Origin: Prorocentrum cordatum
Taxonomy: Eukaryota; Sar; Dinophyceae; Prorocentrales; Prorocentraceae
DNA: 64,000 nucleotides
Assembly (NCBI GenBank): GCA_963575745.1
Contig: CAUYUJ010007280.1
Span: 432,001 to 496,000, forward strand
Reading direction: 5' to 3'
Made by a program: the position numbers and the translations under genes. This document shows, piece by piece, positions 21,275 through 31,849 of this stretch. Position 1 is the stretch's first letter, and every line of letters starts with the position of its first letter. Under the pieces are notes generated by a model. The model had not been told where the DNA came from and made no database searches. It saw only the letters and a program-made list of their open reading frames with translations.

Positions 21275-21319
21275 ATCTTCCATCCTTCGAGCTAGAGTCT
21301 AGCTCGAAGGATGGAAGAT
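21275..21319. repeat. Perfect 45-bp palindrome
   Basis: Two 22-base arms with no mismatch, starting ATCTTCCATCC and ending GGATGGAAGAT, meet at a single central G (21,297). The arms contain TCGAGCTAGA. The perfection stands out beside the older, mismatched foldbacks elsewhere in the window. Confidence 0.9.
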
Positions 21320-21494
21320 AACACGTGCTCTGCAGAAAAGGAGTCTCGTTCGAGCAGCCGGCCCAGCAGGCGCTCGGCCTTCACGGGGGTGCCTCCCACC
21401 GTGGGCTGGAACACCTGCAGGGACTTGTGAGGGGAGTGCTCCGCTTTGCAGCGTCGTTGGCGCATCCTGGGGTCTGCGACTACTCTGGTGTGGT

Positions 21495-21550
21495 GCTCCT
21501 CCTCCTCCTCCTGCTCCTCCTGCTCCTGCTCCTCCTCCTGCTCCTCGTCC

Positions 21551-21625
<75 letters not shown>

Positions 21626-22200
21626 CCACCACCATCATCATCATCATCATCATCATGATCATCATCAGCATCATCATCATCATCATGATCATCATCAGCA
21701 TCATCATCATCAGCATCATCACCACCATCATCATCAGCATCATCAGCATCCTCCTCCTCCTCCTCCTCCTCCTCCTCCTCCTCCTCGGTTCTCCTCCTCC
21801 CCATCCCTGGAAGCGGCCTCCGCTGGCTGCGCCGCACAACTGCCCGCCGCCATTTCTGCTGCGGGCGCCGGCGGCGGCATCGCGCCAGGGCGGCCAAGGG
21901 GGGGAGGAGGGGGAAGAGAGGGAGGGAAATGGGCGGGAGGGAGGAGGGAGGAGGGGGGGGGGGGGGGGGCGAGGGAGAGAGGGAAGAGGGGGAGAGGAGG
22001 GAGGAGGGGAGGGGGCAGAAGGGAGGAGAGGGAGAAGGAGGGAAGGGGGAGGTATGAGGAGGAGCAGGAGGAGGAGGAGGAGGAGGAGGAGGAGGAGGAG
22101 GAGGAGGGAGACCAAATCGGGGGGGAGGAGGGAGGGAGGGGAGGGAAGGAGGGAAGGAGGAAGGGGGAGGAGCGAAACCAAATCGGGGGGGAGACTCAAG
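21495..22200. repeat. (CTC)n, (ATC)n and purine-rich compound array
   Basis: CTC/CTG triplets, then about 200 bases of ATC triplets with GATCATCAGC interruptions, then CTC triplets, then a GGGAGG-rich purine tract with a GGA array at about 22,060-22,110. The long Asp, Ile and Met frames are repeat artefacts. Confidence 0.95.
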
Positions 22201-22380
22201 CATGGGGGAGGAGGAACGGAGGGAAAAAGGGGCTTGTGGCGTCGTGGCAGCATGTTGTGCTTGTCAACGAAGGAGCACAAAACAACTGGTGGTGGCTGTG
22301 TCGTCCCTCTTTCCTCCGAGAAGAGGGATGGGGGAAACCAAATCACAGGGAGGCACAATCACGACAAGAACAAAGGTTAG

Positions 22381-22490
22381 AATATTCGGCATCCGGGGGC
22401 CCTTCCCGCGCCGCGGGGCAATCGGAACACAAGAACCGGGATGCAAAACCGGTCCTCGGGAAGGGGACCAGACCTCCTGACGCCCATGTT
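22381..22490 (-). mobile_element. Family B element, diverged partial copy
   Basis: In reverse orientation it shares AAAACCGGTCC...GGGAAGGGGACCAGACCTCC and GGGGCCC words with the family B interior. The outer termini are not clear. Confidence 0.45.
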
Positions 22491-23389
22491 GCGAACAAAA
22501 TCGTGGCGTCGGATGTGGGGAGGGAGAAGAGGGGTGTGGGGGAGTTTGAGGTTCGAGGCTTTCTACCACTTTCGCTTGTCACTAACGGGCTTCCCCATCT
22601 CAGGGTGCTCTACAACAACTGCGTTTCACCGGGGGTCTTCCCAGAGTGCCCCGGTCGCCACGGACGGCCGCCGGAGACGAGTCAGGGCCCGAAGACAGCT
22701 CCCGAGAGAAGGATAGCGGACGGGCGAGAGGGGGGACCTGCTTTGGGGCGCCATGAGGCTGTCGTCGGGCCCAGCTTCCTGGTGCCATCACCCTGGGAAG
22801 TACGGCGGTCGTGAGTGTCCATCGTGGGAGAAAGAAGGGGAGAGGGGAGTGGAATGGGGAGGATGCACAAGGGAAAGGGGGGTGAGGGGGAACGAGTCGG
22901 GATGGGTGGGGGGAGTCACCTGCCAAAGACCAACAGCACCCGTACCAGCCACAGGTACCACGGCCAGACATGGAGACGCTACTCGACCCAGGGCCTCGCG
23001 GGCTGGGTCGTCGTCGTCGTCGTCGTCCGAGTCGCTGGTATCAGAGAAGCCAGCAAACTTATCCCACAAGGCCGTCTCGGCCTGGGTTGCAGCAGGTTGC
23101 GGGTGCTCCTGCCCGGTCCGCCCCGCTCCCACTCCCGCCCAAGAGGTCTCAGGGAGAGAGGGAACCGGTGGCAATCCAGCCGCCTCGCAGAACCTCCGAG
23201 TTCGCAGCGACATTGGATGGCCTAAAAACAAGCCTGATGCGGGGTGCTGTCCTTTCAGCATGTCCTCAAGGCGCTAATCCCGCCAGCCATCTGGGCGTAG
23301 GCGGTTGAGAGCGTTTCCTCTTCCCTTCCACACCTCCCTCTTCCGATTTCGGGGAGGGGTTTACCCCTGCCCCCATTACCCCCTTCCCG
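22491..23389. other. Unassigned stretch with a low-support minus-strand frame
   Basis: A minus-strand frame at 22,788-23,261 contains KFAGFSDTSDSDDDDDDD, the acidic run coming from a (GTC)n stretch at about 23,005. Plus-strand frames are equally long. No domain is recognised. Confidence 0.35.
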
Positions 23390-23404
23390 TTGACCTGGAG
23401 GGGT

Positions 23405-24070
23405 GCGGTCGCGAGGCGCTGGAGCGTCCAAAGTGGCCCAAGATGGCTCCAAGACGGCCTCAACGAGCTTAAAATGACCTCCGAAATGGCTCAAGAAGGC
23501 GCAGAATTTCTCAAGATGGCTCCCGACGTGCTCCGCCAGGCCCCAAGACCACCCCGAAGAGGGTTCCAAGTAGCCACGGAACCTCCCAAAGAGGCCGCCA
23601 AGATGCCCAAATCATTCCAACGCCGAATGAGAATCTATGAATGTTGCATTCTCTCCTTTTTCGCTTCCGATGGCCCCTCAAGACAGCTCCAAGAGGGCCC
23701 TAAGAGAGCCTCAAGAGAGTCCCAAGGCGGCCCCAAGAGCGCCAAAAAACGCTCCAAGAGCGCCCCAATAAGGGTCCAGGAGGCGATTTTAAGGGGCCCC
23801 CGAGGGGGTAGGCTGATTAAGGACCCCCCTTCTTTGATCGATCTCTTCCAAAATTGCCCCTAAAAGCGCCCCTGAAGCTCCCAAGGGCGCCCCAAAAGGG
23901 CCCCAAGGGGCGCCAACGCGGACGCCCATGAGATATTCCAAGGGGTTCCGAAAGGCATCCAATATACCTCTGGAAGTTTCGCTTGCCCTACTCCTCCTGC
24001 TCCTCCTTCCACCTCCTACTCCTTCTCTTCCTCCTCCGCCTCCTCCTCGTCATCGTATTCATCTTCCTTC
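23405..24070 (+). repeat. CCAAGAGG minisatellite, array 2, with (CTC)n tail
   Basis: Degenerate CCAAGATGGC/CCAAGAGGCC units up to about 23,930, interrupted at 23,620-23,670 by an AT-richer insert. Then a junction word CGCTTGCCCT leads into CTC-rich DNA. The same order (minisatellite, CTTGCCCT junction, CTC tract) recurs at 41,215-41,650. Confidence 0.75.
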
Positions 24071-24659
24071 TCCCCACTCCCCCATCGCATCCTCGTCCTC
24101 ATCCAGGGTTGGTGGGACGACTTCTATAATCGCAACCGCGGCGAGACAAGTCGGGCGGCGGATAGGGACGAAGCGCACATGCATCAACCTAAATTAGCGC
24201 ACGAGAGAGGAAAAGGGCGAAAAGAAAAGGAACAACAACGAGCAGGAGAGACGGACGGCAGGCGAACCTAAATGCCGCTCAGAAGAGCGCCGGCACCAGG
24301 AGGAGTTCCTGGGCGTCGTGCGGCAACACGGGGTGATTGAAAAAGTCCATGACCTGGATGTGGAAGACCGTCGCAAGGAACAGCACGCCGTGGACAAAAC
24401 TAGGATCACATAACGACGACCTTCGACACGAGGAGGGGCATGCCGTGCGGGCGCTCAACGCAAGATCCGGATCGCCAAACACCAGATGGTGCGGAGGACG
24501 GTGGGTGCGGTAAGAGGCCCAGCTCCAGCGACGGCTCGAAGAGGCCAGGCCCGAGCACCGGGAGGTGCCATCGAGGCGGAGAGGCGGCGGACGGCCAGCG
24601 CCTGGGGGCAACAGCGCGACCCAGGGAGGGAGCCACGAGGGGGAGGACCTACGGTCCTT

Positions 24660-24960
24660 CTACCCCGAGCGGGAAGGAAACGCGGCAAACTCAACGTGAG
24701 TCGCGAGCCCAGGAACTCCGGAGAAATCTCCGAAAAGGGGAGAGGCCAGCAGGCTGACCTCCGTCGCGCCCATGGAGGCCATGCTGGCGGGGATACGCGA
24801 AGCGTCTAGAATACCTAGAACCTTCCACCAAAGAGCCGGCACGACGCTTGAACGGGAAACACTCATCCGACAGATCCTGATAATGTTTCTCCGCATGCGC
24901 ACCGCAAAGTGAGCAGAGCAGGACGGACCCAACACGGTAGAACGCATGCTGATTTAGCTG
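24660..24960 (-). pseudogene. Unrecognised decayed coding stretch with a CxxCG motif
   Basis: The minus strand reads LRQLNQHAFYRVGSVLLC then SLCGAHAEKHYQDLSDEC and FPFKRRAGSLVEGSRYSRRF. The H...C-x2-CG-x-H-A...L...C spacing resembles a small Cys motif I associate with repeated dinoflagellate element proteins, but I cannot name the family. It may belong with the minus-strand coding traces at 25.4-26.0 kb, from which the (GGA)n array separates it. Confidence 0.4.
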
Positions 24961-25022
24961 GCGAAGGACATGGGGGCAGCGAAGGGCGGGGGAGGGGAAA
25001 TAACAGAAGGATGATTCCGGGG

Positions 25023-25145
25023 AAGGAGGAGGAGGAAGAGGAGGAGGAGGAGAAGGAAGAGGAGGAGGAGGAAGAGGAGAAGGAGGAGGAGGAGGACGAG
25101 GGGGAGAAGGAAGACGACGAGCAGAGAAGAAGGAGGAGGCAGGAG
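25023..25145 (+). repeat. (GGA)n array
   Basis: GGA, GAA and GAC triplets of about 120 bp between two minus-strand coding traces. Confidence 0.95.
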
Positions 25146-25408
25146 GGAAACGGCGAGGATGGATTCGAATGCGTTCTGGAGTAAGGGGGGCAGGAGGCAG
25201 AAGGAAGAATTGTACTCTTCCGGCGAGCGGATTATAGGGTGAGAGCAGCTCAAAAGGCTCGACTGCTCTTGGCAACGACTCGGGCGCGGGCGAGGAGGGC
25301 ACGAATACACTCAGGCCCCCACCTGCCCTAAGCCCTAAGGTCGTTACATGTCTGGTGCAAGGGTCACGCACACAGAACAGACTCTGCATGCCAAGGCGGT
25401 CGAGACAA

Positions 25409-26010
25409 TTAGACGGCGGGCACAAAGTCTGATCTTCGAGTGACGCCTCGTGCTACATGCCAGGAAGGTGCGGCAACACATGATAGACAAGCGGCACAAG
25501 ACCATGACATTTGAACCGTGCAAGAACGTTTCACTTCCATCGGCTCGGCAACCGAACCTGCAGGAGTGCCGTCCTGGTAAAAACCTGGCGGATGTCGCCC
25601 ATGCATACGAACACTTTCAAGCATGGCGGCTAGGGCCAGTTGGGTGTTGGGTGAAGGCTCGCCGAAACCCGAGGACCACCAGGTCGAATCTGTAAAGGGC
25701 AAATCTTTGGCGGACCCTCGGAACAGCAAACAATCGGCGGCCCGAGAGGGATGTTCTGCCCATCTCTGAAATTCAGGAGTGTCGTCACCAAAGATCATCC
25801 ACGGAAAGGCCGCCAGGCGCTCGTAAGTCTGAACAACACGCATCACCATACAGTCCTTGTGTCATCCAGGGAAGCGAGCAGCAGCAATCACATTGCAAAA
25901 CTCGTGCTGCAGGCTGTGGCACAGGGAACGGGTCGCATCGATCACTCTGGAACGAACAGCGACACGGAACATAGGTACCTGACGATCCAGAACAAAACGG
26001 CGAAGAGACA
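25409..26010 (-). pseudogene. Unrecognised decayed protein-coding stretch
   Basis: The minus strand carries sequence of normal amino-acid composition: RSRVIDATRSLCHSLQHEF and NVIAAARFPG, then a TGA, then YERLAAFPWMIFGDD, TPEFQRWAEHPSRAADCL and LAAMLESVRMHGRHPPGF in one frame, ending at 25,409. The only interruption in about 570 bp of this frame is that TGA. It does not look like the simple-repeat frames around it, but I do not recognise a family. It could be an element ORF or a host-gene fragment. Confidence 0.45.
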
Positions 26011-26049
26011 CTGGAAAACACCAGCAAGCTAAAGTTCATTCACACTTCC

Positions 26050-26210
26050 GGGGGCGCCTGTAGTCCAAGGGGCCGAAGGACACACAAGTAAATACACACA
26101 AATCCCAGGATCCCCCATTTTTTGAATATTTTCTGGGTGTTTGTCTTCCCTCCACTTCCTATCTTTTCCCATATTCCCGGGGGGATGGACGATTCATTGT
26201 GTCTGTGTGT
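26050..26210 (+). repeat. Family H repeat, copy 1
   Basis: Contains AATACACACAAAT, TATTTTCTGGGTGTTTG and CTTCCCTCCACTTCC followed by TTTTCCCATATTCC. The same words in the same order lie at about 43,890-44,020. Confidence 0.6.
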
Positions 26211-26748
26211 TTCCCCCCCGCCCTGGGTAGTAGAATCTGACGTCCCTTCCCCTCGGCAGCGATCGTGCCGGACGCGTCCTGCACGGGTCGAAACACGGCT
26301 GCCCCCGGAGTGCCAGCACGGGAAAAATACGAGTTGTGCGCGTGCGCGTGCAGGGTCAGCCCGAATACGATGGAGCGAACACGGTGCACACTTTTTTTCA
26401 ACAGCGAGGCGGCGAACTCCGCTTCAGCGAGAAGCTAGAAAGGGGCACTCACCAGCCGTGGCAAACCACGGTGGCAAGGGTGGCGGGAGGGCGGCTGCCA
26501 GCAGCAGCATGGTGCACTCAATGTCACAAGCAAGGAGCTTCCGAGCGGGACCCTCAAGTCTTCAGATATCCACCCGGGCCAGCGAAATATCACAGGACGA
26601 TGCGCCATGCTGGAACACCGAACATTCAAACGTGCGCTGCGGAACGGGACCTGGTGCCCGTCGTCAGACATCGGACTCACGCGCATAAACATACACTTGC
26701 AAAGGTTACGCAAGAGACCCGCTTATTGGTTAGCTCGAGTAACCGTCT
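26211..26748. other. Unassigned spacer
   Basis: No gene or repeat recognised. Short plus and minus frames overlap without motifs. Confidence 0.35.
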
Positions 26749-27786
26749 TTATAACGACAGGCACAGCAGTGAGTAGGTTGGCGGCAGAGATCTGAACATC
26801 GCCCACAGATGCCCGAGGACACGCCGAAAGGGGTGCAAGTGCCTCTCCAGGAGGAGGCAGAAGGAGGATGAGCTGTCCCACAATGGACCGCTGGCGATGA
26901 ACAGGGTGACAACCGATGAAATCATATTAACCGCAACGATGTCACGCAACGGCTGGGATAACCAGTTCAAGCACTGGGCGCAAGCAGGGCCAGACCGTCT
27001 CAAGAGACGGGCGCCAAGAAACAACAGGAAACGCACGCTAAGCAAGAAGGAGGGGGAGACGACCAAGCGAGAGCGAGAGGAGGCAGAAGAAGGATCATGA
27101 TACCGATGAGTGATGACGATGGGGAGCAGGATGACAGGGCAAAGGATGAGAAAGAGATAGACGATCGGGGTCAAGAGAAGGATGACAGGGCAACCAGGAG
27201 CGGGAAGAGCAAGGTGAAGGACGAGGAGGGATCCGCGACGAGAAGAAGGGGAGGAGGGGGAGGGAGGAAGAGGAAGAGGTGGACGAGGGAGGCAGGATGA
27301 GGAGAGGAAGCGCAAGAAGACTGGGGGATGCGGAGCAGGAGAGCGCAGGCGGAGGAAGAGGAGGAGAAGTCGGGAGGAGGAGAGGCAGAGGAGGGAAAGG
27401 AGGAGGGATACGGATGATGGGGCGGGGACGGCATAACCGTTGCGCCTCCCAGAAGAGCAGAAGCTCGACTGGGAGGTCCGAGTTCGATGAGCTCCCGCGG
27501 GGCACGAGCGTGCCAGGGGGAGAGGAAAGGAGGGGCCCCGCCTAACCCCGAGGAGCAGAGTAGGGGAGGGGGTGACGGAGGAGCGCCAACAGTTGAAAAA
27601 GCAGTCCGTGGAGGAGGAGGGAGGAGAGGCAACTGTGATGTTGCTGATGATGGTGGAGGTGGTGAGGCTGATGGTGTGGAGGAGGAAAGAAAAGACGACA
27701 GAGGACAGCAGGAGAGGAAACTGAGCAGGAGGAGCGTGAAGAGGAGGAGGCAGGATACGATACAGACTAGGGAGGCTGGAACACAC
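26749..27786 (-). other. Minus-strand open frame across a purine-rich tract
   Basis: A 345-codon frame without stops. Its first two thirds are Ser/Leu/Pro-rich because the plus strand is a GGA/GAGG-rich tract (about 27,050-27,770). Only the last 90 codons or so (CAQCLNWLSQPLRDIVAVN, HPFRRVLGHLWAMFRS) have ordinary composition. No domain recognised. A composition-driven frame is the simplest explanation; a real gene end cannot be excluded. Confidence 0.25.
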
Positions 27787-28179
27787 TGGCCCCTACATCT
27801 CTGAAGCACAAAGCGGGAGCCATCTGGACCAAGCCTGTTTCAGAACAGGAGCAGGTGGGAGAAGAACAGAGAAGAGGAGAGAGGAAGACGAAGCGGTGAG
27901 GGGGATGGAGGACATCAGAAGACACGTGGAGGGAGAATAAGAGGAGATATATGAGCGAGGGGCGAGGGAGGAGCGAAATGCACAAGGGGAGAGAAGAGGA
28001 GGTGGCCTTGAATGAGAAGGGGCAGGGAGTGGACGAGAGGAAGGGGCGCGCAGGCCACCCTCTGGAGAGATCCTGGTGGAGCCGTCACGGCCGAGGGGTG
28101 GACTGCACGACGAAGCTTGCGATGTGCTGCGGGTCCAGGGTGCCGCGCAACACGCCGATGTTAGAAGAAGAAGAAGAAG

Positions 28180-28710
28180 AAAGGCCAACCATAAACATAA
28201 ACTTTCGACGGCCCACGGGGATCTATTGAAATCTGCGCTGGGCCCCCCTCCTTTGCGCGCGGAGCGCGCCAGGGGCGCTGCTCCTGCTTCGAGATGTGCT
28301 GGATGTGGCAGCCTTCGCTGGACATGGCGCCACACAAACTTCTCCACGATACTGAGCACGCCGCTGTCCAAATGCCACTAGCATTAGGGAGACACGCAGT
28401 GACATAAACATAAAAAGCTCGGGGGTCCGACCGCATTTCTCGGATCGGCGCTGGACCCCCCCCCCTCCTTGGCGCGCAGAGCGCGCCCCAGGTGGCGCCG
28501 GAGGCGCCGCCAGGGGTCTCCAGCGCCGATCCTCAAAATGCGGTCGGACCTTCGAGATTTCATGTTTATGTCATTGTTTGTCTCCCTGATAATAATGGCA
28601 TTTGGACATCGGCGTGTTCAGCATCGTGGGAAAGTTTGGGTGGCTCCATGTCCAGTAAAGACTGCCAGATCTAGCACACCTGGAAGAGGGAGCAGCGGCG
28701 GAAACACATA
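28180..28710. mobile_element. Nested foldback: family A copy inside longer inverted arms
   Basis: A family A core (about 28,385-28,591) carries inverted arms with GACATAAACATA and ATCGGCGCTGG around a GC-rich loop. The inverted pairing continues outside it: AACTTCTCCACGATACTGAG and GCTGTCCAAATGCC on the left match their inverse (GGCATTTGGACATCG, CAGCATCGTGGGAAAGTTTG) on the right to about 28,690. A further half-copy of the family A arm (CATAAACATAAACTTTCGAC and GCGCGCGGAGCGCGCCAGGG) lies at 28,180-28,275. Confidence 0.75.
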
Positions 28711-28765
28711 AAACAGGCCACTGCTCGTTTCCCCTAATCATGCAACGCGCATCGAGCGTTGGGCG

Positions 28766-28873
28766 CCCGAGTTATCCGGGGTGACTCGGGTCCGGGGTAA
28801 CTCGGGCTCGGACTCCCGAGAAACGAACCCGAGTCAGCCCTGACCCGAGCTACCCCTGATGATTCGGGGCTCT
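28766..28873 (+). repeat. Family E repeat, copy 1
   Basis: Starts CGCCCGAGTTATCCGGGG and contains GTAACTCGGG words, then their inverse CCCGAGCTACCCC, and ends GATGATTCGGGGCTCTG. Two further copies are in tandem at 30,671-30,898. Confidence 0.8.
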
Positions 28874-29440
28874 GAGAGCGCACGAGCAGGGCACCCCGTC
28901 GACTGCGCGCGGGAGCGACGGCGGCAGCGGCGGCGGCGGCGCTTCCGCGGCGGCACGGCGACAGCCGGCGGAGCGGGGCACGGCAGCTGCACTGGCTCGG
29001 CCACGGGCTGCTCCGCCAGCCGCGCGCCGGCGCGGCGGCGCGCCGCGCCGCGTGCTGCGCCGGGAGAGGCCCTGGCAAGGCTGGAGCGCGGGGGGGGGGA
29101 GGAGGGAGGGAGGAAGGAAGGAGGGGGGAGGGCGGAAGGAGAGGATGAGGAGGGAGGGAGGGGAGGGAGGGAGGGAGGGAGGGAGGAAGGGAGGAGGAGG
29201 AGGGAGGGAGGGAGGGAGGGGGGAGGAGGAGGAGGAGGAGGAGGAGGAGGAGGAGGAGGAGGAGGAGGAGGAGGAGGAGGAGGAGGAGGAGGAGGAGAGG
29301 AGGAGGAGAGGAGGAGGAGGAGGAGGAGGAGGAGGAGGAGGAGGGAGGAGGAGGAGGAGGAAGAGGGGGAGGAGGAGGAGAAGGGAGGAGGAGGAGAAGG
29401 AGGAGGAGGAGGAGGAGGAGGAGGAGGAACGGCGCCTGCT
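28874..29440 (+). repeat. (GGA)n/(GGGA)n array of about 340 bp with GC-rich flank
   Basis: GC-rich DNA with CGGCGG words (28,900-29,080) leads into GGAGG and GGAGGGA units and then pure GGA triplets to about 29,430. Frames are poly-Gly/Glu/Arg on the plus strand and poly-Pro/Ser/Leu on the minus strand. Confidence 0.95.
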
Positions 29441-29613
29441 CCGGCTCCACAGGCTGGTCGTGGCGGCGGGGAGGGCGAGACCCACGGGGACCGCATCGCC
29501 CTTGCCGCCCCTGGTCGCCCGCGAGTGGGCTGCCGCGTGCCACGATGGGCTTGTCCAGGGCTCCCCCCCTTCCGTCGGCGAAGCGGCCCAAGCTCTGTCC
29601 TGGGCGCTCAGGA

Positions 29614-29680
29614 TTTAGGGGAACAAGAGGTGACATAAACATAACAACTCGGAGGTCCGCGCGGATTTCTCGGATCGAAC
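29614..29680 (+). mobile_element. Family A solo left arm
   Basis: Contains TTAGGGGAACAAGAGGTGAC, ATAAACATAACAACTCGG and AGGTCCGCGCGGATTTCTCG, then stops at GGATCG before the loop. This is a half element compared with 39,134-39,331. Confidence 0.75.
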
Positions 29681-30481
29681 AAGGCAGGGCTCTTTGATAA
29701 ACGCGCAGGGCCGCTGCGCAAACGCCAATTATCGGGTCCGGGTGGTGTCTTCCTCCCTTGAGTACTATGGGGGCTGACTGTGCCCCTACCGCCACCTGCC
29801 TCTCCTCTCTATCCCGGCTGTTCCCTCGTCGTGTCCGCCGCGTTATCCTTACCCCCCCCCGCTCTTCGGGGGCGTCCAAGAGGGGGGGGGCCGCAGATCA
29901 TGGCCCGAGGCACGTGAGCGGCCCAGGGAGGGCCAATGGACGCATTGAATTGAGATGGGGGTGCCCTGAGATCCAGGGAGGCATCATCTGAGAATTTTCC
30001 TGGGGTGGAGGGCTCAGGGTGAAATCCACAGGGACTTTTGCACCCCGAAAATCGACCCGTCTTGTGATTCACCCTTTGCAGATTCGAGCCTCGAGAATCC
30101 ATCGAGACGGCATTGCAGATTTCACCCTTTGCCCTCCACCCAAAGAAAATGCCCAGATCAGGGGCCCAACCATGATAGCCCCTCCCCGGGCTCCCCCCCC
30201 CGACCCATGTCATCCGCCCCGCCCCCTCGAGGCCGCCCCCGAGCACTGCTGCCCGGGAAGCTGCGTCCCTCCCCCTGCCCTGGAATGACCAGGGGCGGGA
30301 CGTGTCTGGGGACGGACTGTTGTAGAGAGGGCAAGGACAAGGACGAGGAGTGCTTATGGAAGGGGCCGGCGATGATGGTGGCGAGTCGTCTGAGGACGAG
30401 GAGGGGAGAAGCATGGATAGCGGAGGAGAGGGGAAAGCCTCCCAGAAGGCCCAAAGAGGCAAGGACGAGGCGAGGGTGGCG
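29681..30481. other. Unassigned GC-rich spacer
   Basis: No gene recognised. Runs of C and G (near 29,853 and 30,190) and frames open on both strands. Confidence 0.35.
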
Positions 30482-30660
30482 GTACCCAGACCCCCGACGT
30501 CATGATTGTTCGATTGCGTCGACCCTCGAGACCTCGACCCCTTCCTTTTGGACCGGCTCTTCCTCCTGAGTCGCTTCTCGGAAAAAAGCCCCTGGGGGCC
30601 GAAAGTGGAGAAAAACCTCCCGTCGAGTTTTTGCTCGTTGCTCGATGGGGGTTTGGGTAC
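30482..30660 (+). mobile_element. Family B element (CCCAGACCCCC subtype)
   Basis: Starts GTACCCAGACCCCC and ends GGGGGTTTGGGTAC, a 14-bp inverted terminus with one mismatch. The interior has GACGTCATGATTGTTCG, GACCTCGACCCCTTCC and GGGGGCCGAAAG. Confidence 0.75.
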
Positions 30661-30670
30661 GGGCATTTTG

Positions 30671-30898
30671 GGCGCCCGAGTTATCCGGGGTAACTCGGGT
30701 CCAGGGTAACTCGGGTTTGGATTCCCGAAAAACGAACCCGAGTTAGCCCTGACCCGAGTTACCCCTGATGATTTGGGGCTCTGGACGCCCGAGTTATCCG
30801 GGGTAACTCGGGTCCGGGGTAAGTCGGGTTCGGAATCCCGAAAAGCGAACCCGAGTTAGCCCTGACCCGAGTTGACCCTGATGATTCGGGGCCCTGGG
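30671..30898 (+). repeat. Family E repeat, copies 2 and 3 in tandem
   Basis: Two units of about 112 bp, each starting GCCCGAGTTATCCGGGG and ending GATGATTxGGGGCxCTG, differ at only a few bases. Each has inverted words GGGGTAACTCGGG and CCCGAGTT, so each unit can fold. It lies directly after a family B copy. Confidence 0.85.
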
Positions 30899-31020
30899 CA
30901 TTGGCCACCACCGAAACGACGAGGCGGGACGACGACGGCAGCTGCGGCCGGCATCCGCCTCCGCGTCGCCGCGCTCCGCCGCGCGCCGCCAGCCAGCCGC
31001 GCGGGGCCGCGCAGCCGCGA
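30899..31020. other. GC-rich flank of the CTC array
   Basis: CG-rich DNA with no repeat or gene seen. Confidence 0.3.
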
Positions 31021-31039
31021 CCTCTGGCCAGGGGCCTCC

Positions 31040-31200
31040 CCCTGCTGCTGCTCCTCCTCCTCCTCCTCCTACTCCTCCTCCTCCACCTCCTCCTCCTCCT
31101 CCTCCTCGACCTCCTCCTCCTCCTCTTCCTGCTGCTGCTGCTCCTCCTCCTCGACCTCCTCCTCGTCCTCCTCCTCCTCCTCCCGCTGCTGCTCGCGGCA
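31040..31200 (-). repeat. (CTC)n array with CTG and GAC interruptions
   Basis: About 150 bp of CTC triplets, the complement of the GGA class, interrupted by CTGCTG and GACCTC words. Confidence 0.95.
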
Positions 31201-31304
31201 CATCCCACGCCACCACGCCTCCAGCCCCAGACCCCCTCAAGCCATGGATAGAAGCCTCCTAGATGGGGTTCGAGTAAGTCGGGTCGGACCGGGTCGGAGG
31301 ATCG

Positions 31305-31420
31305 CGCTGCATCGCCGATGGCCTCCACGTCGAGACACATCGGCGATGCATCGGCGATGCGGCGCGATTCTTCGAGCCCCTCTACTCGGACCCCATCTGG
31401 GAGGCCAAGAATGCAGCAAT
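31305..31420. repeat. Family F palindromic repeat, copy 1
   Basis: Contains CATCGCCGATGG and CATCGGCGATGCATCGGCGA followed by TGCGGCGCGATTCTTCGAG and GGGAGGCCAAGAA. The same palindromic words and the following GGAGGCCAA flank occur at 49,428-49,520. Confidence 0.7.
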
Positions 31421-31639
31421 CACGACGCACGGCTTGTTTTGCCGCTTCCGGCCTCGGGGACCCCTCGTGTATCCACCGGCTACACGCAGGAGTGAGCCTG
31501 GGCAAGAGTAACATTTGGTGCGCGGCTTTTGGGGGGCCGCGGAGGGACCAAACACGAGCGCGCAAGACGCTACCGTCGCACAGCGCTCGGCGATAGGTGG
31601 ACCCCCGTGGGCCTGCACCAAAGGTCACTCCGGCGAAAG

Positions 31640-31787
31640 GTCACTCTTACGTCTAGTCGAATCCAGACCTCGGGACAATCCAGAAACGACTCGCGGGGCG
31701 AACGACGGGCCCGGGGGAAGGGCGAACGTCGGGAACTCTGGGGGTCGACGCCTGGACCAACAATCGTGACGTCGGGGGGCTGGGGTC
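31640..31787 (-). mobile_element. Family B element, diverged copy
   Basis: In reverse it begins CCCAGCCCCCCGACGTCACG and has GTCGACCCCCAGAG. The distal part (ACGACTCGCGGGGCGAAC, CCAGACCTCGG) is only loosely similar to the family. Confidence 0.5.
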
Positions 31788-31849
31788 GAGGCCACGGTGC
31801 CAGAAAAAAAAAACACCTCTCGGGATGAATGACCCGCCCGGGGGAATGG

